From assembly GCF_039909015.1 (NCBI RefSeq), contig NZ_CP150919.1, positions 4,998,501 through 5,062,500 of the forward strand: a DNA stretch of 64,000 nucleotides, given 5' to 3'. A program made the translations under genes and the position numbers. Positions 26,894 through 35,453 of the stretch are shown piece after piece. The number at the start of each line of letters is the position of its first letter. Position 1 is the first letter of the stretch. The notes beneath the pieces were generated by a model. That model had not been told where the DNA came from. It saw nothing but the letters and a program-made list of their open reading frames with translations, and did no database searches. This stretch comes from Pseudomonas grandcourensis. GTDB taxonomy: Bacteria; Pseudomonadota; Gammaproteobacteria; Pseudomonadales; Pseudomonadaceae.

Positions 26894-28777
26894 ATGAAAA
26901 TCCGTTACAAGGTGAGCCTTGTGGCTGCTTGTGTGCTGTTCGTGACGACCAGTCTTCTATCGTTGGCTCAGGTAGAGCAGATACGTACGATTTTGCGTCA
27001 CCAGGTCGAGGCGGGCATTTCCGAATCGAGCAATGCTGTGGCACGGCAGATCGAAAACTGGCTGAACGGCAAACTACGTCTGATGGATTTGGCATCCCAA
27101 ACAATCGACCGTCAGTACAGTGTGCAGGCGACCCAGCGAATCATCGATTCGCCCATTCTGAAAGATGAATTCAAGTTGGTATTTGGCGCCCTTGAGTCTG
27201 ATGGAAAACCCATCAAGAACACGGCCTCCTGGAATCCAAAACCTGATTATGATGGTCGCATCCGCCCTTGGTACGCAACCGGAAAGGCCAGTAACCAAGC
27301 CGTTTTAACCGAACCCTACAAAGATTCCACTACGGGTGAAATTCTAATCTCGACAGTCGCGCGGATCAGCGACGCAGGTCAGGTGCTCGGGGTATTTGGC
27401 GGTGACATCAGCCTGACCAAGGTTGCCGACGCCATTAACACATTAGATTTCGGTGGAGCCGGTTATGCGTTCCTGCTAAGTAAAAGTGGCAACATCATTT
27501 CCCACCCGGACGCTGAATTGAACGGCAAGCCCTACAGCCAGCTGTTCGCAGGAAACGTCCTGCCCCTCGACAGTCAGCTTCAGGAGGTCCGTAGCGGTGA
27601 AAAGTCCCTCCTGGTGTCCTTCATTCCGCTCTCTGATCTCAAGAGCATGGATTGGTACATCGGAGTGGTCCTGGATCAGGACATCGTCATGGCTGCAGCT
27701 CACACTCTGAGTTGGCGAGCCGTCATCGGTACCGGGCTGGGTGTGTTGCTTAGCCTGTTGGTGCTGGGGCTGTGGGTTAGGCGGCTACTGCGCCCTCTGG
27801 ATCAACTCAAGGATTCGTTGGCCGACATCAATCGCGGCGAAGGCGACCTGACCCGTCAATTGCCCGTGGTCGGCAATGATGAAATTGCGCTGGTCGCCGG
27901 GGAGTTCAATCAGTTCCTGCAGAACCTGAAAGCGCTCATTGGCGATGTGAAAAACAGCTCACAGCTGGTCCGCGCGAGCACCACCGCGACGTCATGTGAA
28001 GCGGATCAGGCCGCCAACCGCGTCCAGATTCAATTACAGGAACTGGATCAACTCGCCACTGCCATGACCGAGATGGCCTCGACAGCCGAGGACGTGGCGC
28101 GCAATGCTCAAGTCGCTGCCGAGGCGGCCATCGTTGCCACCGAGGAAACAGCAGACGGGGTGGCCCTGGTCTCCAAGTCAACGGGGGCGATCAAGCGCTT
28201 GGCTGACGAAATGGACGACACCGGTCATGCGATTAATGAATTGTCCACGCTCAGTCAACGCATCGAATCGATCGTGGCGGTCATCACCAGCATTGCCGAC
28301 CAAACCAATCTGCTCGCGCTCAATGCAGCGATCGAGGCGGCACGTGCCGGTGAATCGGGACGCGGTTTCGCCGTGGTGGCTGACGAGGTGCGCTCCCTGG
28401 CCTTTCGTACTCAGCAATCCACTCAGGAAATACGCCTGATGATTGATCAATTGCAGACAGGTGTGAAACACGCCCAAGTGCGAATGCAGCAAAGCCGTGA
28501 CACCGCCAGCAAGACTGCCGGGGACGCCAATGCCGCCAATGAAACGCTCGAACGGATACGTGAGGCGATTTTTCGCATCAATGACATGAACCTGCAGATT
28601 GCCGCTGCCGCTGAACAACAGAGCACCACTACCGAGGAAATCAATCGCAACACGACGAACATCCGCGATATCAGTCTTGAAGTATCCGCCAGTGCGGACA
28701 AGCAGGTTCACCAATGCTCAGCGATGGTGGACCACGTCGGCCAGCAAGACAAACTGCTCAGTCGCTTCCGGATTTGA
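26894..28777 (+). CDS. methyl-accepting chemotaxis protein, dCache type
   Basis: A 627-residue chemoreceptor from ATG 26894, with CCGGAG six bases upstream. TM1 is at about 8-28, a double-Cache sensor at 40-270, TM2 near 278-297, then HAMP, and a signalling domain whose tip holds the conserved [19 protein letters not shown] near 468. The sensor contains [19 protein letters not shown] and GVFGGDISL. These Arg, Trp-Tyr, Tyr and Asp positions resemble those that hold the amino group in amino-acid-binding dCache domains. Set among the AEP genes, it is a candidate sensor for AEP, alanine or another pathway compound. No C-terminal CheR pentapeptide is present. Confidence 0.93.
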   Translation: MKIRYKVSLVAACVLFVTTSLLSLAQVEQIRTILRHQVEAGISESSNAVARQIENWLNGKLRLMDLASQTIDRQYSVQATQRIIDSPILKDEFKLVFGALESDGKPIKNTASWNPKPDYDGRIRPWYATGKASNQAVLTEPYKDSTTGEILISTVARISDAGQVLGVFGGDISLTKVADAINTLDFGGAGYAFLLSKSGNIISHPDAELNGKPYSQLFAGNVLPLDSQLQEVRSGEKSLLVSFIPLSDLKSMDWYIGVVLDQDIVMAAAHTLSWRAVIGTGLGVLLSLLVLGLWVRRLLRPLDQLKDSLADINRGEGDLTRQLPVVGNDEIALVAGEFNQFLQNLKALIGDVKNSSQLVRASTTATSCEADQAANRVQIQLQELDQLATAMTEMASTAEDVARNAQVAAEAAIVATEETADGVALVSKSTGAIKRLADEMDDTGHAINELSTLSQRIESIVAVITSIADQTNLLALNAAIEAARAGESGRGFAVVADEVRSLAFRTQQSTQEIRLMIDQLQTGVKHAQVRMQQSRDTASKTAGDANAANETLERIREAIFRINDMNLQIAAAAEQQSTTTEEINRNTTNIRDISLEVSASADKQVHQCSAMVDHVGQQDKLLSRFRI

Positions 28778-28856
28778 GTTCAGCAATCACCCGATTGTTT
28801 GTATTCCCAACCCCGCTACAGATCACAAAAACAACTATTCCACCGAGGTAAGAAAG

Positions 28857-30812
28857 ATGAGTGCGGCTTCCCTGTATCCCGTTCGTCCCGAGGTCCTGGC
28901 TAACACGCTGACTGACGAGGCGACCTACAAGGCCATGTACCAGCAGTCGGTCGTCAACCCGGACGGCTTCTGGCGCGAGCAAGCCAAGCGCCTCGACTGG
29001 ATCAAGCCTTTCACCACGGTGAAGCAGACGTCTTTCGACGATCACCATGTCGACATCAAATGGTTCGCCGACGGCACCCTGAACGTTTCCTACAACTGCC
29101 TCGACCGTCATCTGGCCGAGCGCGGCGATCAAATCGCGATCATCTGGGAAGGCGATGACCCTTCCGAAAGCCGCAACATCACCTACCGCGAGCTGCACGA
29201 ACAAGTCTGCAAGTTCGCCAACGCCTTGCGCGGCCAGGATGTGCACCGCGGCGACGTGGTGACTATCTATATGCCGATGATCCCCGAAGCCGTGGTCGCC
29301 ATGCTGGCCTGCACCCGGATCGGCGCGATTCACTCGGTGGTGTTCGGTGGTTTCTCGCCGGAAGCCCTGGCCGGTCGCATCATCGACTGCAAATCCAAAG
29401 TGGTGATCACTGCTGACGAAGGCATTCGTGCCGGCAAGAAGATCCCGCTCAAGACCAACGTCGACGACGCGCTGACCAACCCGGAAACCAGCAGCATCCA
29501 GAAGGTCATCGTGTGCAAGCGCACCGGTGGCGACATCAAGTGGAACCAGCATCGCGACATCTGGTTTGAAGACCTGATGAAAGTGGCGGGCAGCGTCTGC
29601 GCGCCGAAAGAGATGGGCGCCGAAGAAGCACTGTTCATCCTTTACACCTCCGGTTCGACCGGCAAGCCGAAGGGTGTGCAGCACACCACCGGCGGTTACT
29701 TGTTGTATGCGGCGATGACCCACGAGCGCGTGTTCGACTACCGTCCGGGCGAAATCTACTGGTGCACCGCCGACGTTGGCTGGGTCACCGGCCACAGTTA
29801 CATCGTCTACGGCCCGCTGGCGAATGGCGCGACCACGCTGCTGTTTGAAGGCGTGCCGAACTATCCGGACATCACCCGGGTGGCGAAGATCGTCGACAAG
29901 CACAAGGTCAACATCCTCTACACCGCGCCGACGGCGATCCGCGCGATGATGGCGTCGGGCACGGCGGCGGTTGAAGGCGCTGACGGCAGCAGCCTGCGCC
30001 TGCTGGGTTCGGTCGGCGAGCCAATCAACCCGGAAGCCTGGAATTGGTACTACAACACGATAGGCCAACAGCGTTGCCCCATCGTCGACACCTGGTGGCA
30101 GACCGAAACCGGTGGTGTGCTGATCAGCCCATTGCCAGGTGCCATCGCGCTCAAGCCGGGATCGGCCACTCGTCCATTCTTCGGTGTGGTGCCAGCGCTG
30201 GTGGACAACCTCGGTAACATCATCGAGGGCGTTGCCGAGGGCAACCTGGTGATTCTCAATTCGTGGCCGGGTCAGGCCCGTACCCTGTACGGCGACCATG
30301 ACCGTTTCGTCGATACCTACTTCAAGACCTTCCGCGGCATGTATTTCACCGGTGACGGCGCGCGTCGTGATGAGGATGGTTACTACTGGATCACCGGCCG
30401 CGTGGATGACGTGCTCAACGTGTCCGGCCACCGCATGGGCACCGCCGAGATCGAAAGCGCGATGGTCGCGCACCCGAAAGTCGCCGAAGCGGCGGTGGTC
30501 GGTGTGCCGCATGACATCAAGGGGCAGGGCATTTACGTCTACGTCACTTTGAAAAATGGCGAAGAGCCGACCGAGCAGCTGCGTCTGGAACTGAAAAACT
30601 GGGTGCGTAAGGAGATTGGTCCGATTGCTTCGCCGGATGTGATCCAGTGGGCGCCAGGGCTGCCGAAAACCCGTTCGGGCAAGATCATGCGTCGGATTCT
30701 GCGCAAGATTGCCGCCGCTGAGTACGATGGATTGGGCGATATCTCCACCCTGGCCGATCCGGGTGTGGTAATGCGGCTGATCGACACGCATCGCAGCATG
30801 AATGCGGCCTAA
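28857..30812 (+). CDS. acs: acetyl-CoA synthetase (AMP-forming)
   Basis: A 651-residue Acs from ATG 28857 with GAGGTAAG upstream. [20 protein letters not shown] is the adenylate motif. TWWQTETGG and [18 protein letters not shown] are core motifs, and the C-terminal [13 protein letters not shown] carries the catalytic Lys that is acetylated in regulation. It converts acetate and CoA to acetyl-CoA. As the last gene of the phnW run it would link the acetaldehyde branch to central metabolism. It lies 79 bases after the chemoreceptor gene. Confidence 0.95.
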   Translation: MSAASLYPVRPEVLANTLTDEATYKAMYQQSVVNPDGFWREQAKRLDWIKPFTTVKQTSFDDHHVDIKWFADGTLNVSYNCLDRHLAERGDQIAIIWEGDDPSESRNITYRELHEQVCKFANALRGQDVHRGDVVTIYMPMIPEAVVAMLACTRIGAIHSVVFGGFSPEALAGRIIDCKSKVVITADEGIRAGKKIPLKTNVDDALTNPETSSIQKVIVCKRTGGDIKWNQHRDIWFEDLMKVAGSVCAPKEMGAEEALFILYTSGSTGKPKGVQHTTGGYLLYAAMTHERVFDYRPGEIYWCTADVGWVTGHSYIVYGPLANGATTLLFEGVPNYPDITRVAKIVDKHKVNILYTAPTAIRAMMASGTAAVEGADGSSLRLLGSVGEPINPEAWNWYYNTIGQQRCPIVDTWWQTETGGVLISPLPGAIALKPGSATRPFFGVVPALVDNLGNIIEGVAEGNLVILNSWPGQARTLYGDHDRFVDTYFKTFRGMYFTGDGARRDEDGYYWITGRVDDVLNVSGHRMGTAEIESAMVAHPKVAEAAVVGVPHDIKGQGIYVYVTLKNGEEPTEQLRLELKNWVRKEIGPIASPDVIQWAPGLPKTRSGKIMRRILRKIAAAEYDGLGDISTLADPGVVMRLIDTHRSMNAA

Positions 30813-31260
30813 TCATTCAGGCTTCACCCACGCTCCGACCGGTGGGGAAGGAATATTCGGCTTTGGTTTATGTGCTGGATTTTTTGAAGCCCGTTGGAGA
30901 GTTGATCTGTCAACTGAAGGTTGATCGCATGAAGGAAAGTATCTTGATGCGCGCTGTCTCAGTCGGCTCTTGAGGACTAGAGAGTCATTCAGGTTCAAAC
31001 ATTTTCGCAGTTGGCCAGGTATGCGATCACATCGAGCGCTGAGTTTTTCAGCTGCGCTTTTCTGGTATTCCCGTTGTTTTTTTAAACAGTAGGGAGTTTT
31101 CCCGCTGAAGATTCCGTTTTGATTCATGCCCCCTATTTCAAAAAATAAGATATGGAGTTTGAACGCTACTCGAGTATCTGAAATAGGGGGGCGGCAACTG
31201 CACATCGCGACAGGCAGCGAACGACCAACTTCAGCGAATGCTCACTGGCTGCTATGGGTC
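30813..31260. other. intergenic region after acs
   Basis: I see no gene in this stretch. It holds a 12-bp inverted repeat (31129-31190) and, at its right end, part of the dispersed GACAGGCAG repeat into which IS1182 copy B inserted. Confidence 0.5.
31129..31190. repeat. inverted repeat CCCCCTATTTCA
   Basis: CCCCCTATTTCA at 31129-31140 and its perfect complement at 31179-31190 are separated by 38 bases. The loop is too long for a usual terminator. It may be a small mobile remnant or a protein-binding palindrome. Confidence 0.45.
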
Positions 31261-32937
31261 CAGGCTGTGTGAAAACGCCAGTGTTTGTCTAACCTTCTGA
31301 TCGTCTAGATCGTATTGGGGGCGATCATGAAGCGATTCATTGAAGGTGAGGCTCGGACGCAAGTCACGTTGCTGCCTGAGTGCTTGGACGATTACGTAGC
31401 CGAAGAAAATCCAGTGCGAGTGGTCGACGTTTTCGTCGATGAACTCGACCTGGGTGCACTTGGGTTTGAAGGTGTTGATCCTGCTGCAACGGGGCGTCCG
31501 GCCTACCATCCAGCGATCTTGCTGAAGATCTATATCTACGGCTACCTGAATCGGATTCAGTCCAGCCGCCGGCTGGAACGGGAGGCCGAGCGCAATGTCG
31601 AGTTGATGTGGCTGACGGGACGTTTGGCTCCGGACTTCAAAACCATTGCCGACTTTCGCAAAAACAACGGCAAAGCCATTCGCAGCGTCTGCCGGCAATT
31701 CGTAGTGCTTTGTCGCAACCTCAATCTCTTCTCCCAATCAATCATCGCCATCGATGGCAGCAAATTCAAAGCCGTCAATAATCGCGACCGTAACTTCACC
31801 CAGGGCAAAGTGAAGGCACGCATGCAGCAGATCGAACAGAGCATTGACCGTTATCTAACGGCGATGGATTCGGCGGATCGGGCAACACCCGAAGTAGCCG
31901 AGGCCAAGGCCGAGCGGTTGAAAGAAAAGATAGAAACGCTGAAAAAGCAGATGCAGAAACTCAAGGACATCGAGGCGCAGCTCCACGACAGTCCAGACCA
32001 GCAAATCTCTCTTACCGATCCAGATGCACGCTCAATGGCCACGAGCGGCCGAGGCACCGGAACGGTTGGTTACAACGTCCAAACAGCTGTCGACGACAAA
32101 CACCATCTGATCATTGCCCATGAGGTGACCAATGTTGGTAATGATCGTGGGCAACTGAGCAATATGGCGAACCAGGCGCGTGAAGAAATCGAGGCTGAAT
32201 CGCTAACGGTGGTGGCCGACCGAGGCTATTACAAAGGTCTGGAAATCCTTGCTTGCGAGCAAGCCGGCATCACTACCTTCGTACCGAAACCCCTGACATC
32301 GGGCAGCAAAGCCGAAGGCCGATTTGGCAAGCAGGACTTCATCTACGTTGCTGCATCGGACGAGTATCGATGCCCTGCGGGACAGTTACTGACCCGGCGG
32401 TATTCGTCGGTGGAAGACGGCATGTTATTGCATTGTTACTACTTCTCGGGCTGCCAGTCCTGCGCAATGCAAAAGCAATGCACCACGGGTAAAGAGCGCC
32501 GGGTAAAGCGCTGGGAACATGAAGCCGTAGTCGATGCAATGCAGGCTCGGCTGGATCATGATCCAACGATGATGAGGCGTCGCCGCCAGACCGTTGAACA
32601 TCCTTTTGGAACGCTCAAATACTGGATGGGAAGTACCCACTTCCTGACCAAAACCCTGCCGAGGGTAAGCACCGAGATGAGCCTTCATGTGCTCGCCTAC
32701 AACCTCAAGCGAATGATGAGCATCTTCGGCATCGCAGGATTGCTTGAAGCGATCAGGGCGTGAGTCTAGCCGCTTGCTCGCCCGTTAGTAGCGATTTGGG
32801 CCGCTGGCGCGACCCAAACCGCATTTACGAACACCTATGTAGCTGACTAAGGTAATTCGCGCTTCCGTCTGCTGTTTCGCAGGCAACGCACGCAACTCTC
32901 CGTTATCGACGTACTCAGTGCGTTTTCACACAGCCTG
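31261..32937 (+). mobile_element. IS1182-family insertion sequence, copy B
   Basis: Terminal inverted repeats CAGGCTGTGTGAAAACGC start at 31261 and end at 32937, flanked by the 4-bp direct repeat GGTC (31257-31260 and 32938-32941). It encodes one transposase on the plus strand. It differs clearly from copy A in sequence and ends, so the two are independent insertions. Joining the flanks restores TATGGGTCGATATCTGCCTG, a copy of the dispersed repeat. Confidence 0.85.
31327..32763 (+). CDS. IS1182-family transposase (copy B)
   Basis: A DDE transposase of 478 residues. GRPAYHPAILLKIYIYGYLN is the DUF772-like block. IIAIDGSKFKAVNNRDRN carries the first Asp, LTVVADRGYYKG the second, and RRRQTVEHPFGTLKYWMG the Glu. 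A coiled-coil insert rich in Lys and Glu lies near residues 175-215, and a cysteine cluster (CQSCAMQKQC) precedes the C-terminal part, as usual in this group. The frame is intact. ATG 31327 is preferred over an upstream start at 31315. Confidence 0.93.
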   Translation: MKRFIEGEARTQVTLLPECLDDYVAEENPVRVVDVFVDELDLGALGFEGVDPAATGRPAYHPAILLKIYIYGYLNRIQSSRRLEREAERNVELMWLTGRLAPDFKTIADFRKNNGKAIRSVCRQFVVLCRNLNLFSQSIIAIDGSKFKAVNNRDRNFTQGKVKARMQQIEQSIDRYLTAMDSADRATPEVAEAKAERLKEKIETLKKQMQKLKDIEAQLHDSPDQQISLTDPDARSMATSGRGTGTVGYNVQTAVDDKHHLIIAHEVTNVGNDRGQLSNMANQAREEIEAESLTVVADRGYYKGLEILACEQAGITTFVPKPLTSGSKAEGRFGKQDFIYVAASDEYRCPAGQLLTRRYSSVEDGMLLHCYYFSGCQSCAMQKQCTTGKERRVKRWEHEAVVDAMQARLDHDPTMMRRRRQTVEHPFGTLKYWMGSTHFLTKTLPRVSTEMSLHVLAYNLKRMMSIFGIAGLLEAIRA

Positions 32938-33031
32938 GGTCGATATCTGCCTGTCGCGACTTATCAAAATTGACCAAAACCGGCTTGTCGTGACAGGCAG
33001 AATACGGCTAGAAGCGACCGGTAGAAGTCCG

Positions 33032-34183
33032 CTATGCCATCAGAGGCGACTCACTCTGTATGTTGTCCGCTCCAAATATTTCTTGAAGGATAAAAAAATC
33101 TTCGTCTTCAAATGGTAGAAGCTTAGGATGAAAACCTACGTGCTTCCGTTTGATGCTGTCGCTATCACGCTGGGTGGTAACTACATTCATCCCCATCCAG
33201 AACATGGCCAGCTGTTTGTCTCTGGTTAGCAGCACAGACCTAGACTCAGGATGCTCTTCTTGGAATGTATCCAGGAGAAATAATAAGAAAAAATCATACA
33301 TTGCATTGTACGCGTCCTTTTTTTTGTAGGTGGGCTTGGGTTTGATAATGCGTTTAGCTGGATTAAAATTCTGGCCAGCGCTAGCCGCGCTAATTGAAGC
33401 AGCCACGCAGATGTGCTGGGGAGATACTCCAGTTTTTTGTGCTGCTGTTAAAATATCCCTCCAAAGTTTATGTTTTTTACTTTTACTTGGTGTATTCATC
33501 AGTAATGGCGCAACTTCTTCAAGAAATTCCATTCCTTGGATGAAGTATCCACGATAGCCATTAAGTAGGGCTTCGGTTTGTGCCATGTCAACCTCGGGAG
33601 TCGGCCATGTTTTGATGTGCGGCAAAGATTGATTCAGTATTTTTAACGCGGAATTATACTGCTCAATAATAATCTCAAGACTAGGAAGCTCTTGCCTGTT
33701 TCCTTCAAGTGCGAAAGCCAATGTGTTTAAAGTGCATCCACATTTAGTGTCTGCCATGAAATCTATGAAGTCGTTCCTGTCCCTTTCTGGAGGGCTCAAT
33801 TGCCCCCCACTGAATCGAGTGTTTATTTCAGAGATGATATTCCTGTCTGCGATGATGTTGGCATTTGCGAGAGAGTAAAAGAGCGGAACCCATCCTCCTC
33901 TGACTAGGCATATACAGTCGTTTTCAACCACTGGCTCCAAGGTTAGAGATACATTTACCCACTCTCCAATGGGGGGGATGGAACCATCTTCGGTGGTGGA
34001 GTCTGCGGTAACGCGCCCTCTTATTTGTACTGGCAGGCCTTCTTTGTCTTTATAGGTTAGCCAGTCATCAAGTTTGAGAGGATTAGGTTCGACGTTGTCC
34101 AGCACAAGGCCGCGCTCGTTACCGTCAAGGGACTCACCTTGTGCTAGCAGCCTAACCGTGACTCGTGGCTCTTCGGCTTTCAA
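33032..34183 (-). CDS. hypothetical protein with PIN-like features
   Basis: A 383-residue AT-rich gene that I do not recognise as a named family. In the middle, YSLANANIIADRNIISEI resembles the first strand and acidic residue of a PIN nuclease. The C-terminal part (NAMYDFFLLFLLD, then VLLTRDKQLAMFW) resembles the last PIN strands with their acidic residues. This is a weak structural reading. It lies downstream of the second gene cassette on the same strand, but no attC site follows it, so it may be a cassette that lost its recombination site when IS1182 copy B and repeats moved in. Base use differs from the core genes. Confidence 0.6.
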   Translation of the reverse strand: MKAEEPRVTVRLLAQGESLDGNERGLVLDNVEPNPLKLDDWLTYKDKEGLPVQIRGRVTADSTTEDGSIPPIGEWVNVSLTLEPVVENDCICLVRGGWVPLFYSLANANIIADRNIISEINTRFSGGQLSPPERDRNDFIDFMADTKCGCTLNTLAFALEGNRQELPSLEIIIEQYNSALKILNQSLPHIKTWPTPEVDMAQTEALLNGYRGYFIQGMEFLEEVAPLLMNTPSKSKKHKLWRDILTAAQKTGVSPQHICVAASISAASAGQNFNPAKRIIKPKPTYKKKDAYNAMYDFFLLFLLDTFQEEHPESRSVLLTRDKQLAMFWMGMNVVTTQRDSDSIKRKHVGFHPKLLPFEDEDFFILQEIFGADNIQSESPLMA

Positions 34184-34330
34184 AATAATCTACCTATTTA
34201 TCAGATGTGGTGGGTGGCATTATGGCGGTGATTTTTTCGCTTGGAAGACGAATTTGTGACGAGCCCGAGGAGCCTCAATGGATCGGTTCCGGTCTTGCAA
34301 TACTGACAGCAACCGACCCTTTGCAGACAT

Positions 34331-34407
34331 TCATAACGATTAAGCTAAAGGGCCGGCTTTATCCGGTCCCAGTGAACGAAGCGAACAATTTGACCGCATT
34401 GTTATGC
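34331..34407 (-). other. integron attC site of the HNH cassette
   Basis: On the minus strand the site begins with GCATAAC (34407-34401) and ends with GTTATGA (34337-34331), enclosing a long imperfect palindrome with GTTCGCTTCG and CCGGATAAAGCCGG. GCATAAC is the exact complement of the GTTATGC at which this cassette begins, as required for a circularising cassette. Confidence 0.75.
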
Positions 34408-34754
34408 ACATACTACTGCCCGCTTTCAATTGCTTTCTGGATTATTGGCGCGACGGCTTCTTTAGCGATGTCGCGATCAAGGCAGTACTTAGATTGCAGC
34501 CAGGTCGATAATTTTTTCTGCCCCTTGCTGGCATTACAAGAGCAGCAGCAGAGTGCAATATTCTCTCGCGTGATTATTTTAGCGTCATTTATTATGTGCT
34601 CCCAACTCGCGCACGTTTTTTTTGAAACGCTGGCTGGCGTGAAGTTTTCACCGCAGTACACGCACTGTTTATCCCTTTCGCGGACTTCTTTTTCAAGCCA
34701 GTGTGGGATATTCCAACTATTTGTCATGCGATTACCTTGCGCGCCTGTGCATAA
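34337..34754 (-). mobile_element. integron gene cassette 2 (HNH protein)
   Basis: The cassette runs on the minus strand from the TTATGC at 34754 to the G of its attC end at 34337 (418 bp). The gene fills nearly all of it: 27 bases of leader before the start, and the stop six bases before the attC. Confidence 0.7.
34413..34727 (-). CDS. HNH-type nuclease, cassette gene
   Basis: A small protein of 104 residues. DKQCVYCGENF with a Cys pair, SWEHII (the H of HNH in an S-W-E-H-I setting) and ENIALCCCSCNASKG (Asn plus second Cys pair, then the His/Lys region) fit a zinc-stabilised HNH endonuclease domain. HNH proteins nick or cut DNA and are frequent in toxins, restriction systems and cassettes. 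No partner gene is present, so the role is open. It is the only gene of an integron cassette, with its attC immediately downstream. Confidence 0.8.
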   Translation of the reverse strand: MTNSWNIPHWLEKEVRERDKQCVYCGENFTPASVSKKTCASWEHIINDAKIITRENIALCCCSCNASKGQKKLSTWLQSKYCLDRDIAKEAVAPIIQKAIESGQ

Positions 34755-34824
34755 CGATAGGTTAAGGCGGGCTTTATCCCGTCCAGAGTGAGCGAAGCGA
34801 ACGGCCTTGAACCGCTAGTTAGAC
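34749..34824 (-). other. integron attC site of cassette 1
   Basis: On the minus strand it begins GTCTAAC (34824-34818), directly after the stop of the 151-residue gene, and ends GTTATGC (34755-34749). Inside are GGTTCAAGGC and GCCTTAACC, the classic pairing arms with the extra unpaired C, and GGCGGGCTTTATCCCG as the loop arm. GTCTAAC is complementary to the GTTAGAC at which cassette 1 starts. Confidence 0.8.
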
Positions 34825-35313
34825 GTTAACTCCAAGACTTAGGGTCAAGCTCAAAATTTTCACTTTCCAGGCGACGAAGCTCCTGAAAACTCTTGGATTT
34901 CCCCTTGATCTCGCTCCAAGCACGTTTGAACGGAGGAAGATCAAGGTTTGACTTTATTCCAGATAGCCAATTCATCCATGCTTCCTTGTTGATACGGCCG
35001 CGCTGCCTTAAAGATATTTGTTCGTTGGTTAAGTCTATGTATCTATAAAGCTCATCGAAAGATTTTTGAAATTCCTCATCAGAAAGCTCTACGCCTAACA
35101 ACGCTTTTGTCGGGATGTTGGCTGCAAGCTCTCTGTACTCTTTTGCAAGACCATCTTCAAATTCGAGTTGCGCAATGTTCTTCGATATTCGCAATTGCCA
35201 AAAGGCTAAAAATACGCCGAATGCTGCAACAACTGATGCCAAGGATGAAATCCAATCTGGCGTGATGTATTCGCAAAATTCCAAGGTTGCCTCGATTTTG
35301 ATTTGGCGTCTAA
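34755..35313 (-). mobile_element. integron gene cassette 1 (membrane-anchored protein)
   Basis: The cassette runs on the minus strand from TTAGAC at 35313 (within GTTAGAC, 35314-35308) to the G of its attC at 34755, 559 bp. Start heptamer and attC R'' box are complementary, so it is a canonical cassette. No integron integrase gene is nearby. Confidence 0.7.
34826..35284 (-). CDS. membrane-anchored hypothetical protein, cassette gene
   Basis: About 152 residues from a TTG at 35284, preceded by GAGG. The frame is open to 35335, but that start lies outside the cassette boundary at 35313, so an internal start is required. One N-terminal membrane helix (WISSLASVVAAFGVFLAFW) is followed by a charged helical domain, in a layout common for short cassette proteins of unknown function. 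I recognise no catalytic motif. The cytoplasmic part contains RAWSEIKGK and LRRLESENFE. Function unknown. Confidence 0.65.
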   Translation of the reverse strand: MEFCEYITPDWISSLASVVAAFGVFLAFWQLRISKNIAQLEFEDGLAKEYRELAANIPTKALLGVELSDEEFQKSFDELYRYIDLTNEQISLRQRGRINKEAWMNWLSGIKSNLDLPPFKRAWSEIKGKSKSFQELRRLESENFELDPKSWS

Positions 35314-35331
35314 CTACTATTAGGCGACATG

Positions 35332-35453
35332 CCATGTCGCGTTTTTTGTCGCGATGGCGTGTCGTAAACGTTCCTTGTCGTCCTACAAGCCCTTGTCTAG
35401 CCTGTAGGGAATCGCAGCAAACGCGACATATCCCAGGGAGAAACGCGACATGG
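35332..35453. repeat. cluster of TGTCG boxes with a 13-bp inverted repeat
   Basis: CCATGTCGCGTTT at 35332-35344 is matched by its perfect complement at 35441-35453. In between, TGTCG recurs at 35335, 35347, 35360 and 35376, and its complement CGACA at 35424 and 35446. The cluster lies just outside the first cassette boundary, where an attI site or a transposon end would be expected. Confidence 0.55.

Noticed and set aside
28758..30791. Very long minus-strand open frame opposite acs
   Set aside because: It is the mirror frame of acs. Its composition (very rich in His, Gly, Val, Asp and Arg) is typical of antisense frames in GC-rich genes.
34207..34791. Plus-strand open frame across both attC sites
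   Set aside because: It runs antisense to the HNH gene and through recombination sites; a chance frame.
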